DNA of 64,000 nt from Butyricimonas synergistica DSM 23225 (GTDB lineage: Bacteria; Bacteroidota; Bacteroidia; Bacteroidales; Marinifilaceae). Positions 31,642-39,492 of this stretch are shown piece after piece; the stretch's first letter is position 1, and every line of letters starts with the position of its first letter. A program made the translations under genes and the position numbers. The notes under the pieces were generated by a model. That model searched no databases. It worked only from the letters and a program-made list of their open reading frames with translations, and had not been told where the DNA came from. The stretch spans positions 345,998-409,997 of the forward strand of contig NZ_KB903359.1 in assembly GCF_000379665.1 (NCBI RefSeq), in the 5' to 3' direction.

Positions 31642-32487
31642 TTAGTTTTTTGGAGCCGAGGATATGATTTCCAGGTTGTTGGCGTTTATCGTGATGTAAA
31701 CTTCTTTGTTGCCTTGTTCCATCTCGAAAATGTAGACGTTCGTGCCGTCGGCTCTTTCCTCGTAATCGATATCGTCGATACGGTAGTTGGCGTATGCCGA
31801 GGTTTTTAGGACGTTCATCACGTTGGCGGGAACTTCATTCTGGCGTACTTCCCAGGTGGTGACTACCCACACATTCTGGTGGTTGAACACCACGTCTTTT
31901 TTGATACGACCATCAATGATCTCAATTTTCAGTAATCCTTTCTCCTGGTCGATTTCAATGACGTTAGCTTGCGGGTATTTTTGCTTGATGAATTGTTGGG
32001 CGCTCTCGGGCATTGTTTCTGGCAGATAGCCCCTGTTTTCCTTGTCCATCACGGTTTTCACGAGGGTCCCGTTTTCCAGGTAATGCAGGTCTACTTCCTG
32101 TTCACCGAGTTCTACTTCAATGATATAGACGGTTTCCATGCCGGCTCTTTCCAGCTTGTCGATGTCCTCCACTTTCCATCTGGCGTATTCCCCGGTCTCG
32201 AAACTGTTGCGAATCACGGCGGGGAGTGAGCGGAAGGACACGTCGCTCTCGGTCATCATCCAGTTGCCGTTGTTGTCAAACCATGCCTCGGCTTCCGTGA
32301 ATCCCAGGCGGAATTCGGCGACTTGGTACGTGTTCTTCACTTCCCATTCCACTTGTTTCGCTTTCGGGTACTTGGCATTAAAAGCGTTCACGATGTTTTT
32401 CGCCGGGATGTAACCGTCGCTTTTGCAGCTGCTGAAGGCGAACGTGGCGCTAAGAATGATTATTGCCGTAATAAATGTTGTTTTCAT
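31642..32487 (-). CDS. PepSY-like (DUF2874-type) putative lipoprotein, paralogue 2
   Basis: This predicted lipoprotein has 281 residues; its signal ends in FAFSSC (Cys21). It contains repeated PepSY-like modules: AFNAKYPKAKQVEWEVKNTYQVAEFRLG with a following W and LPAVIRNSF, then IKQKYPQANVIEIDQEKG, and a third partial repeat with VWVVTTWEVRQNEVPANVMNVL. Each module has the pattern KYP-A-EW-K-Y-A-F. The family is widespread in Bacteroidetes periplasms, and its role is unknown. It is a clear paralogue of the gene 43 bases upstream: same length, same module order. Both lie downstream of a two-component system on the same strand. Confidence 0.82.
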   Translation of the reverse strand: MKTTFITAIIILSATFAFSSCKSDGYIPAKNIVNAFNAKYPKAKQVEWEVKNTYQVAEFRLGFTEAEAWFDNNGNWMMTESDVSFRSLPAVIRNSFETGEYARWKVEDIDKLERAGMETVYIIEVELGEQEVDLHYLENGTLVKTVMDKENRGYLPETMPESAQQFIKQKYPQANVIEIDQEKGLLKIEIIDGRIKKDVVFNHQNVWVVTTWEVRQNEVPANVMNVLKTSAYANYRIDDIDYEERADGTNVYIFEMEQGNKEVYITINANNLEIISSAPKN

Positions 32488-32530
32488 AGTTTAGTGTTTG
32501 ATGTGTTTTACAATATAGCTTTTCACGGAG

Positions 32531-33376
32531 TTATACGGTTGGGGGTGTCACGATGTTTCCTTCCGTGTCCACGATCACGAGAGTATCCTTGTCATTCTTT
32601 TCCAGCTCGAAGACGTACACGTCGCCGTTAGGTCTTTCCTCGTACTCGATGTCGTCAATCTTGTAGCTGTTGTCATAGTTATCTTTTATCGTTTTCATCA
32701 CGTTTGCCGGAACTTCCGCTTCTCTCACATCCCAGGAGGTGTACAACCACTCGTTTTGTGAGTTGAAGTGTACTTCTTTCGATTTGTTGTTGTGGCGGAT
32801 GTCGATTTCGGTGATGCCTTTCTCGATGTCCATGTCGAGGATCACGGCGCCGGGATAACGGGTGTCGATGATGGTTTTCAATACCTCGGGAACGCTTGCC
32901 GGGCGGTGTTCGTCATCGTTGTCTGTGTCTTCAACGGCTTTGACCAGTGTGCCGTCCGCCGCGTAGTACAAGTCGAATTCCTGCTTGCCTTGTTCTACCT
33001 CGATCACGTACACGGGCTCCATTTCCACTCGTTCCAGCATATCCACGTCGTCGATCTTCCACGCCTTGTACTCGCTTGCTTCGAATGCGGTTTGCACTTC
33101 CGCCGGGAGATCGTTGAAGCGGATGTCGCTTTCGGTCATCACCCATTCGCCTTGGGCGTTGATCCATGCTTCCCGCTCGATACCGTCGAGGTAGAAGTCC
33201 GCCACGTAATGGTCATACTTCTTTTCCCATTCCACACGTTCGGCGTTCGGGTACTTGGTGATGAATGCTTCCTGAATCTTTCCGTCCGGGGTGTAATCGT
33301 CGTCGTCATCGTTGCAGCTCGTGAAAGCCAGTCCTGATATTAAAATTGCGGTTAAAAGTAAATTTCTTGTTTTCAT
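32531..33376 (-). CDS. PepSY-like (DUF2874-type) putative lipoprotein, paralogue 1
   Basis: This predicted lipoprotein has 281 residues with signal ending in LAFTSC (Cys20), followed by an acidic NDDDDD stretch typical of exported Bacteroidetes lipoproteins. PepSY-like modules: ITKYPNAERVEWEKKYDHYVADFYLDG, IDTRYPGAVILDMDIEKG and WLYTSWDVREAEVPANVMKTI. It is the tandem paralogue of the next gene and matches it module by module, so a gene duplication is evident. Its start lies 145 bases after the end of the sensor kinase gene; it may be co-transcribed or a target of that system. Confidence 0.82.
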   Translation of the reverse strand: MKTRNLLLTAILISGLAFTSCNDDDDDYTPDGKIQEAFITKYPNAERVEWEKKYDHYVADFYLDGIEREAWINAQGEWVMTESDIRFNDLPAEVQTAFEASEYKAWKIDDVDMLERVEMEPVYVIEVEQGKQEFDLYYAADGTLVKAVEDTDNDDEHRPASVPEVLKTIIDTRYPGAVILDMDIEKGITEIDIRHNNKSKEVHFNSQNEWLYTSWDVREAEVPANVMKTIKDNYDNSYKIDDIEYEERPNGDVYVFELEKNDKDTLVIVDTEGNIVTPPTV

Positions 33377-33521
33377 AGCGTTTTATTTTTAATGTTCACT
33401 CTTTATTTCAATTTCCGAGAACAAAGTAAAGGGGCAATTTTGGAAAGATTTGGGAAAAAGGAAAAAGAAATTATTAATTTTGGATTTTTCTCCTCTCGAA
33501 AGGAGTGGGTTAAATCTAAAA

Positions 33522-34802
33522 TTATAACTTATTGATTTTTAAGCTGAACTTGTGTTTCCCGTTAGCGTGTGTGTATGTGATGCGTAGGCCGTAGAGATTG
33601 GCGATGCTTTGGACGATGGCAAGACCTAAACCCGTGGAGTCGGGTTTCTTGTTGTCGGCTTGATAGAAGCGGGTGAAAAGGCGGGTGGAGTCCAAGGGGG
33701 TGCCGTCGCCGGAGTTGGTGAAGGTGATTTCATTGGCGAGTACACGGATGGTTATTTCTCCCTCGGGCGGGGTGTGTACCATGGCATTTTTGAGCAGGTT
33801 GGTGACGAGAGTGTTCGCTAGCGATTCGTTCATACGGACTTTGCATGCCGCAGATTCTTCCAGCTGGATTTGAAGTTCTTTGTGCTCGTATATTTCCCGG
33901 AAATCATCCAAGAGTTCCCGGATGATCGGGTTGAGTTCGACTTCTTTCACTTCGTGGAATTGCCCGTTCTCGATACGGGAGAGAAGCAGGAGAGATTTGT
34001 TGAGCTTGACGATGCGCCCCATGGTGCGGTGGATGTCGGCGATCTCTTGCAATTGTTCCCCGGTGCAGTCCGGTCGTTCGGCAAGGAGTTCAAGTTTGTT
34101 GCGGCATATCGCCAGCGGGGTTTGTAGTTCGTGAGAGGCGTTCTCGATGAATTGCTTTTGCTGGGAGTACATTTCTTCGCTTCGCCGGGTCATTTGGGCA
34201 ATCGTTTCGTTTAGTCGTCGGAACTCCTTGATTTTGGTAGGGTTGTCTAACGGGGGATTCTTTTCACCGAGGGTGAAAGTGTTCAGCCAGTTGAGCAGCT
34301 TGTAAAAAGGCGCAAGGCTCCGGCGGAAGACGATCTCCGTCACCACGAGGATGCAGACAAGCAGGGTGAGGTAGAGGATGATGATCCATTGTAGGATGGC
34401 TTCGATCATGTCGTCCTGCTCGAGGGTGGAGATCATGACCGTCAGTTCGTAGAATTTTTTGTCTTGTCCTCGGAAAGCGGTTTTCAGTACCCGCACGGGA
34501 TCAAATTCCAGTTCGGTTTCGTAGAAACGAGTGGAATCGAAATAACGCTCCCGGTAGTGGATCGCTTCCCGTTCCGATATTTCCTTTATCATGTACTGGC
34601 TCATCAGGTCGTTGTGGTGGTCAATAGCGGATGTGTCCGTGAGTACCTGGCGGATAATGAGGTTCTTGTAGTTCTCGAGGCTGTCGTCGGTTTCGTCGAG
34701 TATTTCGTCGAGTATGTTGAAGTAGAAAAGGCAAGCCCACGCCGAGAGGATGGCGATGAGCACGACGGAGAGTTTGCTTATGGTGTAGTGGATGAGTTTC
34801 AT
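33522..34802 (-). CDS. Two-component sensor histidine kinase
   Basis: This inner-membrane kinase has 426 residues from the ATG at 34802 (MKLIHYTISKLSVVLIAIL). That start overlaps the response regulator stop by four bases, the usual coupling; a longer frame reading into the regulator gene gives a non-signal sequence. Layout: transmembrane helix about 10-30, periplasmic sensor domain about 31-165, second helix about 168-192, HisKA domain with the phospho-accepting His in FIENASHELQTPLA, and an ATPase domain with NLLKNAMVHT (N box) and STGLGLAIVQSIA (G box). The signal is unknown. Two PepSY-like proteins lie downstream on the same strand, hinting that the sensor may respond to, or control, those periplasmic proteins. 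Confidence 0.93.
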   Translation of the reverse strand: MKLIHYTISKLSVVLIAILSAWACLFYFNILDEILDETDDSLENYKNLIIRQVLTDTSAIDHHNDLMSQYMIKEISEREAIHYRERYFDSTRFYETELEFDPVRVLKTAFRGQDKKFYELTVMISTLEQDDMIEAILQWIIILYLTLLVCILVVTEIVFRRSLAPFYKLLNWLNTFTLGEKNPPLDNPTKIKEFRRLNETIAQMTRRSEEMYSQQKQFIENASHELQTPLAICRNKLELLAERPDCTGEQLQEIADIHRTMGRIVKLNKSLLLLSRIENGQFHEVKEVELNPIIRELLDDFREIYEHKELQIQLEESAACKVRMNESLANTLVTNLLKNAMVHTPPEGEITIRVLANEITFTNSGDGTPLDSTRLFTRFYQADNKKPDSTGLGLAIVQSIANLYGLRITYTHANGKHKFSLKINKL

Positions 34803-35485
34803 GCTTCCGGGATAGTTACGAGTTTGTAGCCGAAGCCGTATACTGCTTTGATTTCCGGGATGGCGCCTGCCTGTTTCATTTTCTTGCGCAGGTTTTTGAC
34901 TTGCGAGTAGATAAAATCGAGACTGTCTGCTTGGTCGATGTTGTCGCCCCAAACGGATTCGGCGAGGGTGGTCTTGTTTATCAAACGGTCGGGGTTGGCG
35001 ACGAAATAGTACAGGAGGTCGAATTCCTTACGATTGAGTTTCAGTTCGTTGTTGTCGATGAAAACGGTGTGGTTGTCGGGATAGACGGTCAAGTTGCCGA
35101 TGTCGATGCGGATGTCTCCGTCGTTTTGTTTGCGCCGGATGACGGATTTTACTCGGGCGTGAAGTTCTGCCAAGTGAAAGGGTTTTGCTAAATAGTCGTC
35201 GGCACCGAGGTCTAGCCCCGTGACCTTGTCCTCGATGGAGTCTTTGGCGGAAACGATAATCACGCTTTCCCGCTTGCGTAGTTTCTTCAGTTCCTCGAGG
35301 ATGGAAAGCCCGTTGCCGCCGGGAAGCATGATGTCAAGCAGGACGCAGTCGTAGTCGTAATCATTGATTTTTTGTATCGCCGTTGGGTAGTCCGAGGCGG
35401 TTTCCACGACAAAACGCTCTTTCTCGAGTGATTGGGTCATCACTTCTCGTAGTCCTTTTTCGTCTTCAATGATTAGTATTTTCAT
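34799..35485 (-). CDS. OmpR/PhoB-family response regulator
   Basis: This DNA-binding regulator has 228 residues. The receiver domain (1-120) has the acidic pocket IIEDE (Glu7, Asp8), phospho-accepting Asp51 in LLDIMLPGG, the conserved Ser/Thr region VSAKD and Lys in YLAKPF. The C-terminal winged helix (130-225) ends in KAVYGFGYKL, the standard OmpR recognition and wing region. It is translationally coupled (4-base overlap) to the histidine kinase. A TACTTTTG -7 box on the minus strand at 35514-35507 lies 21 bases upstream of the start. Confidence 0.95.
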   Translation of the reverse strand: MKILIIEDEKGLREVMTQSLEKERFVVETASDYPTAIQKINDYDYDCVLLDIMLPGGNGLSILEELKKLRKRESVIIVSAKDSIEDKVTGLDLGADDYLAKPFHLAELHARVKSVIRRKQNDGDIRIDIGNLTVYPDNHTVFIDNNELKLNRKEFDLLYYFVANPDRLINKTTLAESVWGDNIDQADSLDFIYSQVKNLRKKMKQAGAIPEIKAVYGFGYKLVTIPEA

Positions 35486-35601
35486 GGCTTTTCGATTTTA
35501 TAGTTGCAAAAGTAGGAAAATATTCTGGAAAGAATTTGGAATGATAGAAAGGAACTAATCTTACTATATTAAAATCAGTAAATCTAAAATGGATCAGGGG
35601 A

Positions 35602-35632
35602 TTGCTTTGCATGGGTTTTGTTTCTATATTTG
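35602..35632 (+). promoter_or_regulatory. Promoter of the unknown 169-residue protein gene
   Basis: TTG at 35602-35604, 20 bases, then TATATTTG at 35625-35632 fits the Bacteroidetes promoter form. It supports the ATG at 35656 as start, since an upstream ATG would fall inside the promoter. Confidence 0.55.
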
Positions 35633-35655
35633 TTAAATGTATTAATAGAAATAGT

Positions 35656-36165
35656 ATGAAAAAAAGAAGGGGATTGAGGAAGTATTACAGGAAGTTGGCG
35701 GCGCTTGATGAGTTTGCTTCCGGCGAGAATTGGCTCACGTTTATCCACGATGCGGAGGATTGGTTTAATCACGCGCACCTTCATTTCGACTGGGAGGGAT
35801 ACGGTGATTTGCACTGGAAGGAGCGCAAGGCACATCTGGATGCTATGTTCCGGCATTACGAGAGATTGGCGGACGAGGTGGTGAAGGTAGGACGGGCTTT
35901 GCAGGTATTCGCTATCATACATGAGTTTGACAGCGGTTCGGATGCGTTGTACTTGCATTCCCCGAACCCGATGGCGGATAATTATCCCTTGCGGTCGGAC
36001 AATATGGAAACGTGTACTTTCAAGAACTGGAATTTGGCGGACTACCTGGAAGGGCTGAAGGCGAAGGGGTATACCATGCTGTACGCGCCGGAGGGAAGCC
36101 GCTTCTCGGATTGTGTGGTGTACAGGGAATCGGTAGGTGATAATAATTTAATAAGAAAGATATGA
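35656..36165 (+). CDS. Conserved-looking protein of unknown function
   Basis: This is a 169-residue, soluble, cytoplasmic protein without signal peptide or membrane segments. The start MKKRRGLRKYYRKL at 35656 is preferred, as the longer frame begins inside the promoter. The sequence is rich in aromatic and charged residues (HDAEDWFNHAHLHFDWEGYG, then HYERLADEV) and has a C-terminal part with LADYLEGLKAKGYTMLYAPEGSRFSDCVVYRE. I do not recognise a family. A small in-frame gene with an internal amber codon starts in the ATGA overlap at its end, implying translational coupling. The pairing of a His/Trp-rich protein with a tiny downstream partner recalls immunity or toxin-antitoxin gene pairs, but nothing in the sequence proves it. 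Confidence 0.6.
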   Translation: MKKRRGLRKYYRKLAALDEFASGENWLTFIHDAEDWFNHAHLHFDWEGYGDLHWKERKAHLDAMFRHYERLADEVVKVGRALQVFAIIHEFDSGSDALYLHSPNPMADNYPLRSDNMETCTFKNWNLADYLEGLKAKGYTMLYAPEGSRFSDCVVYRESVGDNNLIRKI

Positions 36166-36317
36166 GTCTGGAAGATTTAAAAAATGGTTTGGGAGAATCG
36201 GTGTTGGCATCGATGTATGATTAGCGGGAAGATATTTGTGCTTATATTATTGCTGCCGTGAACGCCGCGGGGCTGAATACGGAGGATGACGTGACGGTGG
36301 AATGGCGGGAGTGGTAA
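36162..36317 (+). pseudogene. Small gene interrupted by an in-frame TAG
   Basis: The frame starts at ATG 36162, overlapping the previous stop as ATGA, and reads MSLEDLKNGLGESVLASMYD, then TAG at 36222, then REDICAYIIAAVNAAGLNTE and DDVTVEWREW to TAA at 36315. Both parts look like one continuous, soluble protein of about 51 residues. It is either a recent nonsense pseudogene or a read-through product. No suppressor tRNA or pyrrolysine genes are visible in the window. The function is unknown. Confidence 0.55.
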
Positions 36318-36428
36318 GTATAGCATCTTTCGGGTTGTTTTGTTCTTGGGGAATCGGTTACTTTGCATGAATGTCAACCTTTACCCGCGGACGGTGACGG
36401 GTGGGGGCTATTGAAGAAATGAAAGATC

Positions 36429-36986
36429 ATGAACCTAAAAAAATGTCCAATGGAAAGCGAGGGAAAAGCTAAAGTAATTCAAATTCAAAGTTATTCATCC
36501 CCTTGTGGGGGAATTCTACTCGGCTCGTTCGAGGGCAGGCTTTGTCTGTGTGACTGGCAGATCGAGGAACGGAGGAAGGCGATCGACAAGCGGATACAGA
36601 AGGTGTTGCAAGCCCGCTATGAAGTGGGAGAATCGGAGGTGATTGCGCATGCTGTCGCCCAGTTGGACGAGTATTTCGATCGCCGGCGGATGGAGTTTGA
36701 CGTGCCCCTGCTCTTCGTGGGGACAGATTTCCAGAAGACGGTTTGGGAGGAATTGAGGCGAATCCCTTACGGTGCAACTGAGTCTTACGCGGGGCTCTCG
36801 CGGCGGTTGGGGAATCCGAAGGCGATTCGGGCGGTGGCGGCTGCCAACGGGGCAAACCCAATCTCGATATTTGTTCCCTGTCACCGGGTGATCGGCAGCG
36901 ATCATAAATTGATAGGGTATGGCGGCGGGTTACCTGCCAAAAGGTTGTTACTTGAACTGGAATCTTTGTCAAATTCATTGTTTTGA
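36429..36986 (+). CDS. ogt: Methylated-DNA-protein-cysteine methyltransferase
   Basis: This DNA repair protein transfers alkyl groups from O6-alkylguanine to its own cysteine. It has 185 residues. The C-terminal half has the conserved FQKTVWEELRRIPYGATESYAGLSRRLGNPKAIRAVAAANGANPISIFVPCHRVIGSD: the active cysteine is in PCHRVIG, and the helix-turn-helix arginine finger lies in RAVAAANG. The N-terminal about 85 residues form the family's beta-rich domain. A second methyltransferase of the Ada type follows with a 4-base overlap, which indicates a common transcript. Confidence 0.93.
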   Translation: MNLKKCPMESEGKAKVIQIQSYSSPCGGILLGSFEGRLCLCDWQIEERRKAIDKRIQKVLQARYEVGESEVIAHAVAQLDEYFDRRRMEFDVPLLFVGTDFQKTVWEELRRIPYGATESYAGLSRRLGNPKAIRAVAAANGANPISIFVPCHRVIGSDHKLIGYGGGLPAKRLLLELESLSNSLF

Positions 36987-37834
36987 GCGGGCAAAAAACT
37001 CTCGATAGTGCCCGGATCGCACGGGCAATCGAGTACATCAGGACGAATTTCAAACGGCAACCCGATTTGGATGAGGTGGCAAGTGAGGTGGCGTTGAGCC
37101 CGGCGCATTTCCAGCGTATGTTCACAGAATGGACGGGGGTGAGCCCGAAGAAGTTTTTGCAATATACCAGTATCGAGTATGCGAAGAGGGTGCTGGACGA
37201 AACGCACGCTTCTTTGTTCCATGTGGCGGAGATGACCGGGTTGTCGGGGACGGGGCGGTTGCACGACTTGTTCGTTAATATCGAGGGGATGACGCCCGGT
37301 GAGTACAAGAACGGGGGTGAGAGTCTTTCTATAAATTACAGTTTTGCGGGAAGTCCGTTCGGGGAAATTCTGGTGGCTTCTACCGGAAAGGGCATTTGCT
37401 GGATGGTGTTTGTTGAAGATCGGGAGGTGTCTTTCGGGGCTTTGGTGAAGAAATTCCCGAACGCGAGATTCGTGCAGACTGCGGACGAGATGCAACAGAA
37501 TGCTTTATCTATTTTCACGCGGGACTGGAATGACCTGTCCGGGATTAAGCTGCATCTGAAGGGAACGGATTTTCAGTTAAAGGTGTGGAAGGCTTTGCTG
37601 GAAGTGCCGATGGGTGGATTGGTGACCTATGGCGATATTGCCTCGAGGGTAGAGAACCCGGGAGCTTGCCGTGCCGTGGGGACTGCCGTGGGGGAAAATC
37701 CCGTGGCGTTCCTTATTCCCTGTCACCGGGTGATTCGTGCCACGGGAGAGTTGGGACATTATCACTGGGGTGATATTCGCAAGGCTGTGATGATAGGTTG
37801 GGAGGCGGCAAAACGGGAAGATTCGGTAGAGTAA
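36983..37834 (+). CDS. Ada-like AraC regulator-methyltransferase lacking the phosphotriester domain
   Basis: This 283-residue protein fuses an AraC-type DNA-binding domain (about 8-105, VALSPAHFQRMFTEWTGVSPKKFLQY with the usual second helix-turn-helix after it) to an O6-alkylguanine methyltransferase domain (about 115-280, active Cys in LIPCHRVIR, and FQLKVWKALLEVPMGGLVTYGDIAS). Compared with E. coli Ada, the N-terminal zinc/phosphotriester domain with its four Cys residues is missing, so methylphosphotriester sensing cannot work the same way. The apparent start is TTG at 36983, overlapping the ogt stop as TTGA; no in-frame ATG precedes it. Autoregulation of the pair is plausible but not shown by the sequence. 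Confidence 0.88.
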   Translation: MSGQKTLDSARIARAIEYIRTNFKRQPDLDEVASEVALSPAHFQRMFTEWTGVSPKKFLQYTSIEYAKRVLDETHASLFHVAEMTGLSGTGRLHDLFVNIEGMTPGEYKNGGESLSINYSFAGSPFGEILVASTGKGICWMVFVEDREVSFGALVKKFPNARFVQTADEMQQNALSIFTRDWNDLSGIKLHLKGTDFQLKVWKALLEVPMGGLVTYGDIASRVENPGACRAVGTAVGENPVAFLIPCHRVIRATGELGHYHWGDIRKAVMIGWEAAKREDSVE

Positions 37835-37869
37835 GCGTTTTACCGGGAATTGGAAATAAACAAGAATAA

Positions 37870-37899
37870 TTGATCTCAAAGGGAGATTTGTTATATTTG
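37870..37899 (+). promoter_or_regulatory. Promoter of the alpha-galactosidase gene
   Basis: TTG at 37870-37872, 19 bases, TATATTTG at 37892-37899. The start codon is 25 bases downstream. Confidence 0.7.
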
Positions 37900-37924
37900 T
37901 ACGATTATCGTTAAATAATAGGCT

Positions 37925-39400
37925 ATGAAAAAAGTATTGTGGTTCGTGTTGGCATTTGTCGTGCTAGGTTGTACCGGAAAGAAGGGTAAGTTTGAAGGAG
38001 TATTTGAGGGGGTACCCCGTGTGAATCCGCCTTACGTGGTGGGAAGTTATCCGGGAACAGAATTTATTTTTGCTATACCGACTTCGGGGGAACGTCCGAT
38101 GACTTGGGTGGCGGAAGGCTTACCGGAGGGGTTGGCTTTGGATGCCAAAACTGGAATCATACGGGGAGTCGTGAAGGATGCCGGGGAGTACAAGATAAAG
38201 ATCATAGCCGAGAATAAGCAGGGAAGCTGGGTGAGCGAGTTGAAAATAAAGGTAGGCAAAGAACTGGCGTTGACCCCGGTGATGGGATGGAACAGTTGGA
38301 ATACTTTCGGTGAGAACTTGACGGAGGCTTTGATTATCGAAACGGCGGAAGCGATGATCGCGAACGGGATGCGGGATTTGGGTTATAATTATATTAATAT
38401 CGATGACCTGTGGCAATTGAAAGAGAGAGGGGCGGACGGGCATATCGTGATTGATTCCACTAAGTTCCCGAGAGGGATTAAATACGTTGCTAATTATTTG
38501 CATGACCGGGGATTTCGTTTAGGTATATACTCGGATGCGTCACGGTACACTTGCGCCGGAGTATGCGGAAGTTACGGGTTCGAGGAGATCGATGCCCGGG
38601 ATTTTGCCGAGTGGGGAGTGGATTTGTTGAAGTATGACTATTGTGGGGCTCCGGCATCGAGAGATACTGCGATCGCACGTTACCGGAGAATGGGAGAGGC
38701 TTTGCGGATTACCGACCGTTCGATTGTATACAGTATTTGCGAGTGGGGACGCAGGAAACCGTGGGAGTGGGCGAGAGAGGTCGGGGGACATTACTGGCGC
38801 ACGACGGAGGATATTCGTGATGCGTGGGATTTGAGAGAGTCGGGTACGGGGTTGAAGGGTATTATGGATATTATTGACGTGAACGGGCAACTTGCCGATT
38901 ACGCTTTTCCCGGGGCATGGAATGACCCGGATATGCTGGTCGTCGGCTTATTCGGGAAAAGTTCGAATATTAATTCGGGAGGGATAAAGTACGGGTGTAC
39001 TTTGAACGAGTACCGCACGCACATGAGTATGTGGTGTATGATGGCTTCCCCTTTGTTGTGCGGAAATGACGTGCGGAATATGCCGGATTCCGTGTTGAAG
39101 GTATTGACGAACCCGGAAATTATTGCCATCAATCAGGATGCGCTGGGTCTGCAAGGAAAAATGATGAGAAAGGAAGGGAATTGCGAGGTTTGGATGAAAT
39201 TGCTGGACGGGGGACGGATTGCTTTAGCCGTGATGAACCGGGGGGAGGAGCCGGAGGAAGTCGTGATTCCTTTCGATTTACTGGGTTTCCCGATGAAAGC
39301 TTTTGTCCGGGACGTGTGGTCGCACCGGAATTTGGGAGAGCTGGAACAACTAAGATTGACATTGAACCCACATGTGACGGCAGTGTTTAAGTTAGAATAG
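37925..39400 (+). CDS. GH27 alpha-galactosidase lipoprotein with N-terminal Ig-like domain
   Basis: This secreted glycosidase has 491 residues, with lipoprotein signal MKKVLWFVLAFVVLGC (Cys16). An Ig-like He_PIG-type domain (about 30-112; PEGLALDAKTGIIRGVVKDAGEYK) precedes the GH27 barrel. Catalytic residues: nucleophile Asp238 in LLKYDYC and acid/base Asp296 in WRTTEDIRD; WNDPDML at about 332 and MGWNSWNTFGE at about 120 are also family hallmarks. A short beta-sandwich closes the chain. It should cleave alpha-galactosyl (or alpha-N-acetylgalactosaminyl) ends. No SusCD pair or other glycosidase lies beside it. The MATE gene follows 92 bases later. Confidence 0.92.
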   Translation: MKKVLWFVLAFVVLGCTGKKGKFEGVFEGVPRVNPPYVVGSYPGTEFIFAIPTSGERPMTWVAEGLPEGLALDAKTGIIRGVVKDAGEYKIKIIAENKQGSWVSELKIKVGKELALTPVMGWNSWNTFGENLTEALIIETAEAMIANGMRDLGYNYINIDDLWQLKERGADGHIVIDSTKFPRGIKYVANYLHDRGFRLGIYSDASRYTCAGVCGSYGFEEIDARDFAEWGVDLLKYDYCGAPASRDTAIARYRRMGEALRITDRSIVYSICEWGRRKPWEWAREVGGHYWRTTEDIRDAWDLRESGTGLKGIMDIIDVNGQLADYAFPGAWNDPDMLVVGLFGKSSNINSGGIKYGCTLNEYRTHMSMWCMMASPLLCGNDVRNMPDSVLKVLTNPEIIAINQDALGLQGKMMRKEGNCEVWMKLLDGGRIALAVMNRGEEPEEVVIPFDLLGFPMKAFVRDVWSHRNLGELEQLRLTLNPHVTAVFKLE

Positions 39401-39492
39401 ACTTTTTTTGTTACCTTTGTATTCGCCGTGATAGTCCAAGGAGGTCGGGGATACGGACTGGCGGTGATACTTAAAGAAAGGAGGATCATTTT

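Noticed and set aside
36162-36317. Pyrrolysine-type read-through of the amber codon
   Set aside because: Pyl genes are not expected in this lineage and none are present in the window; a nonsense mutation is simpler, though natural read-through is not excluded.
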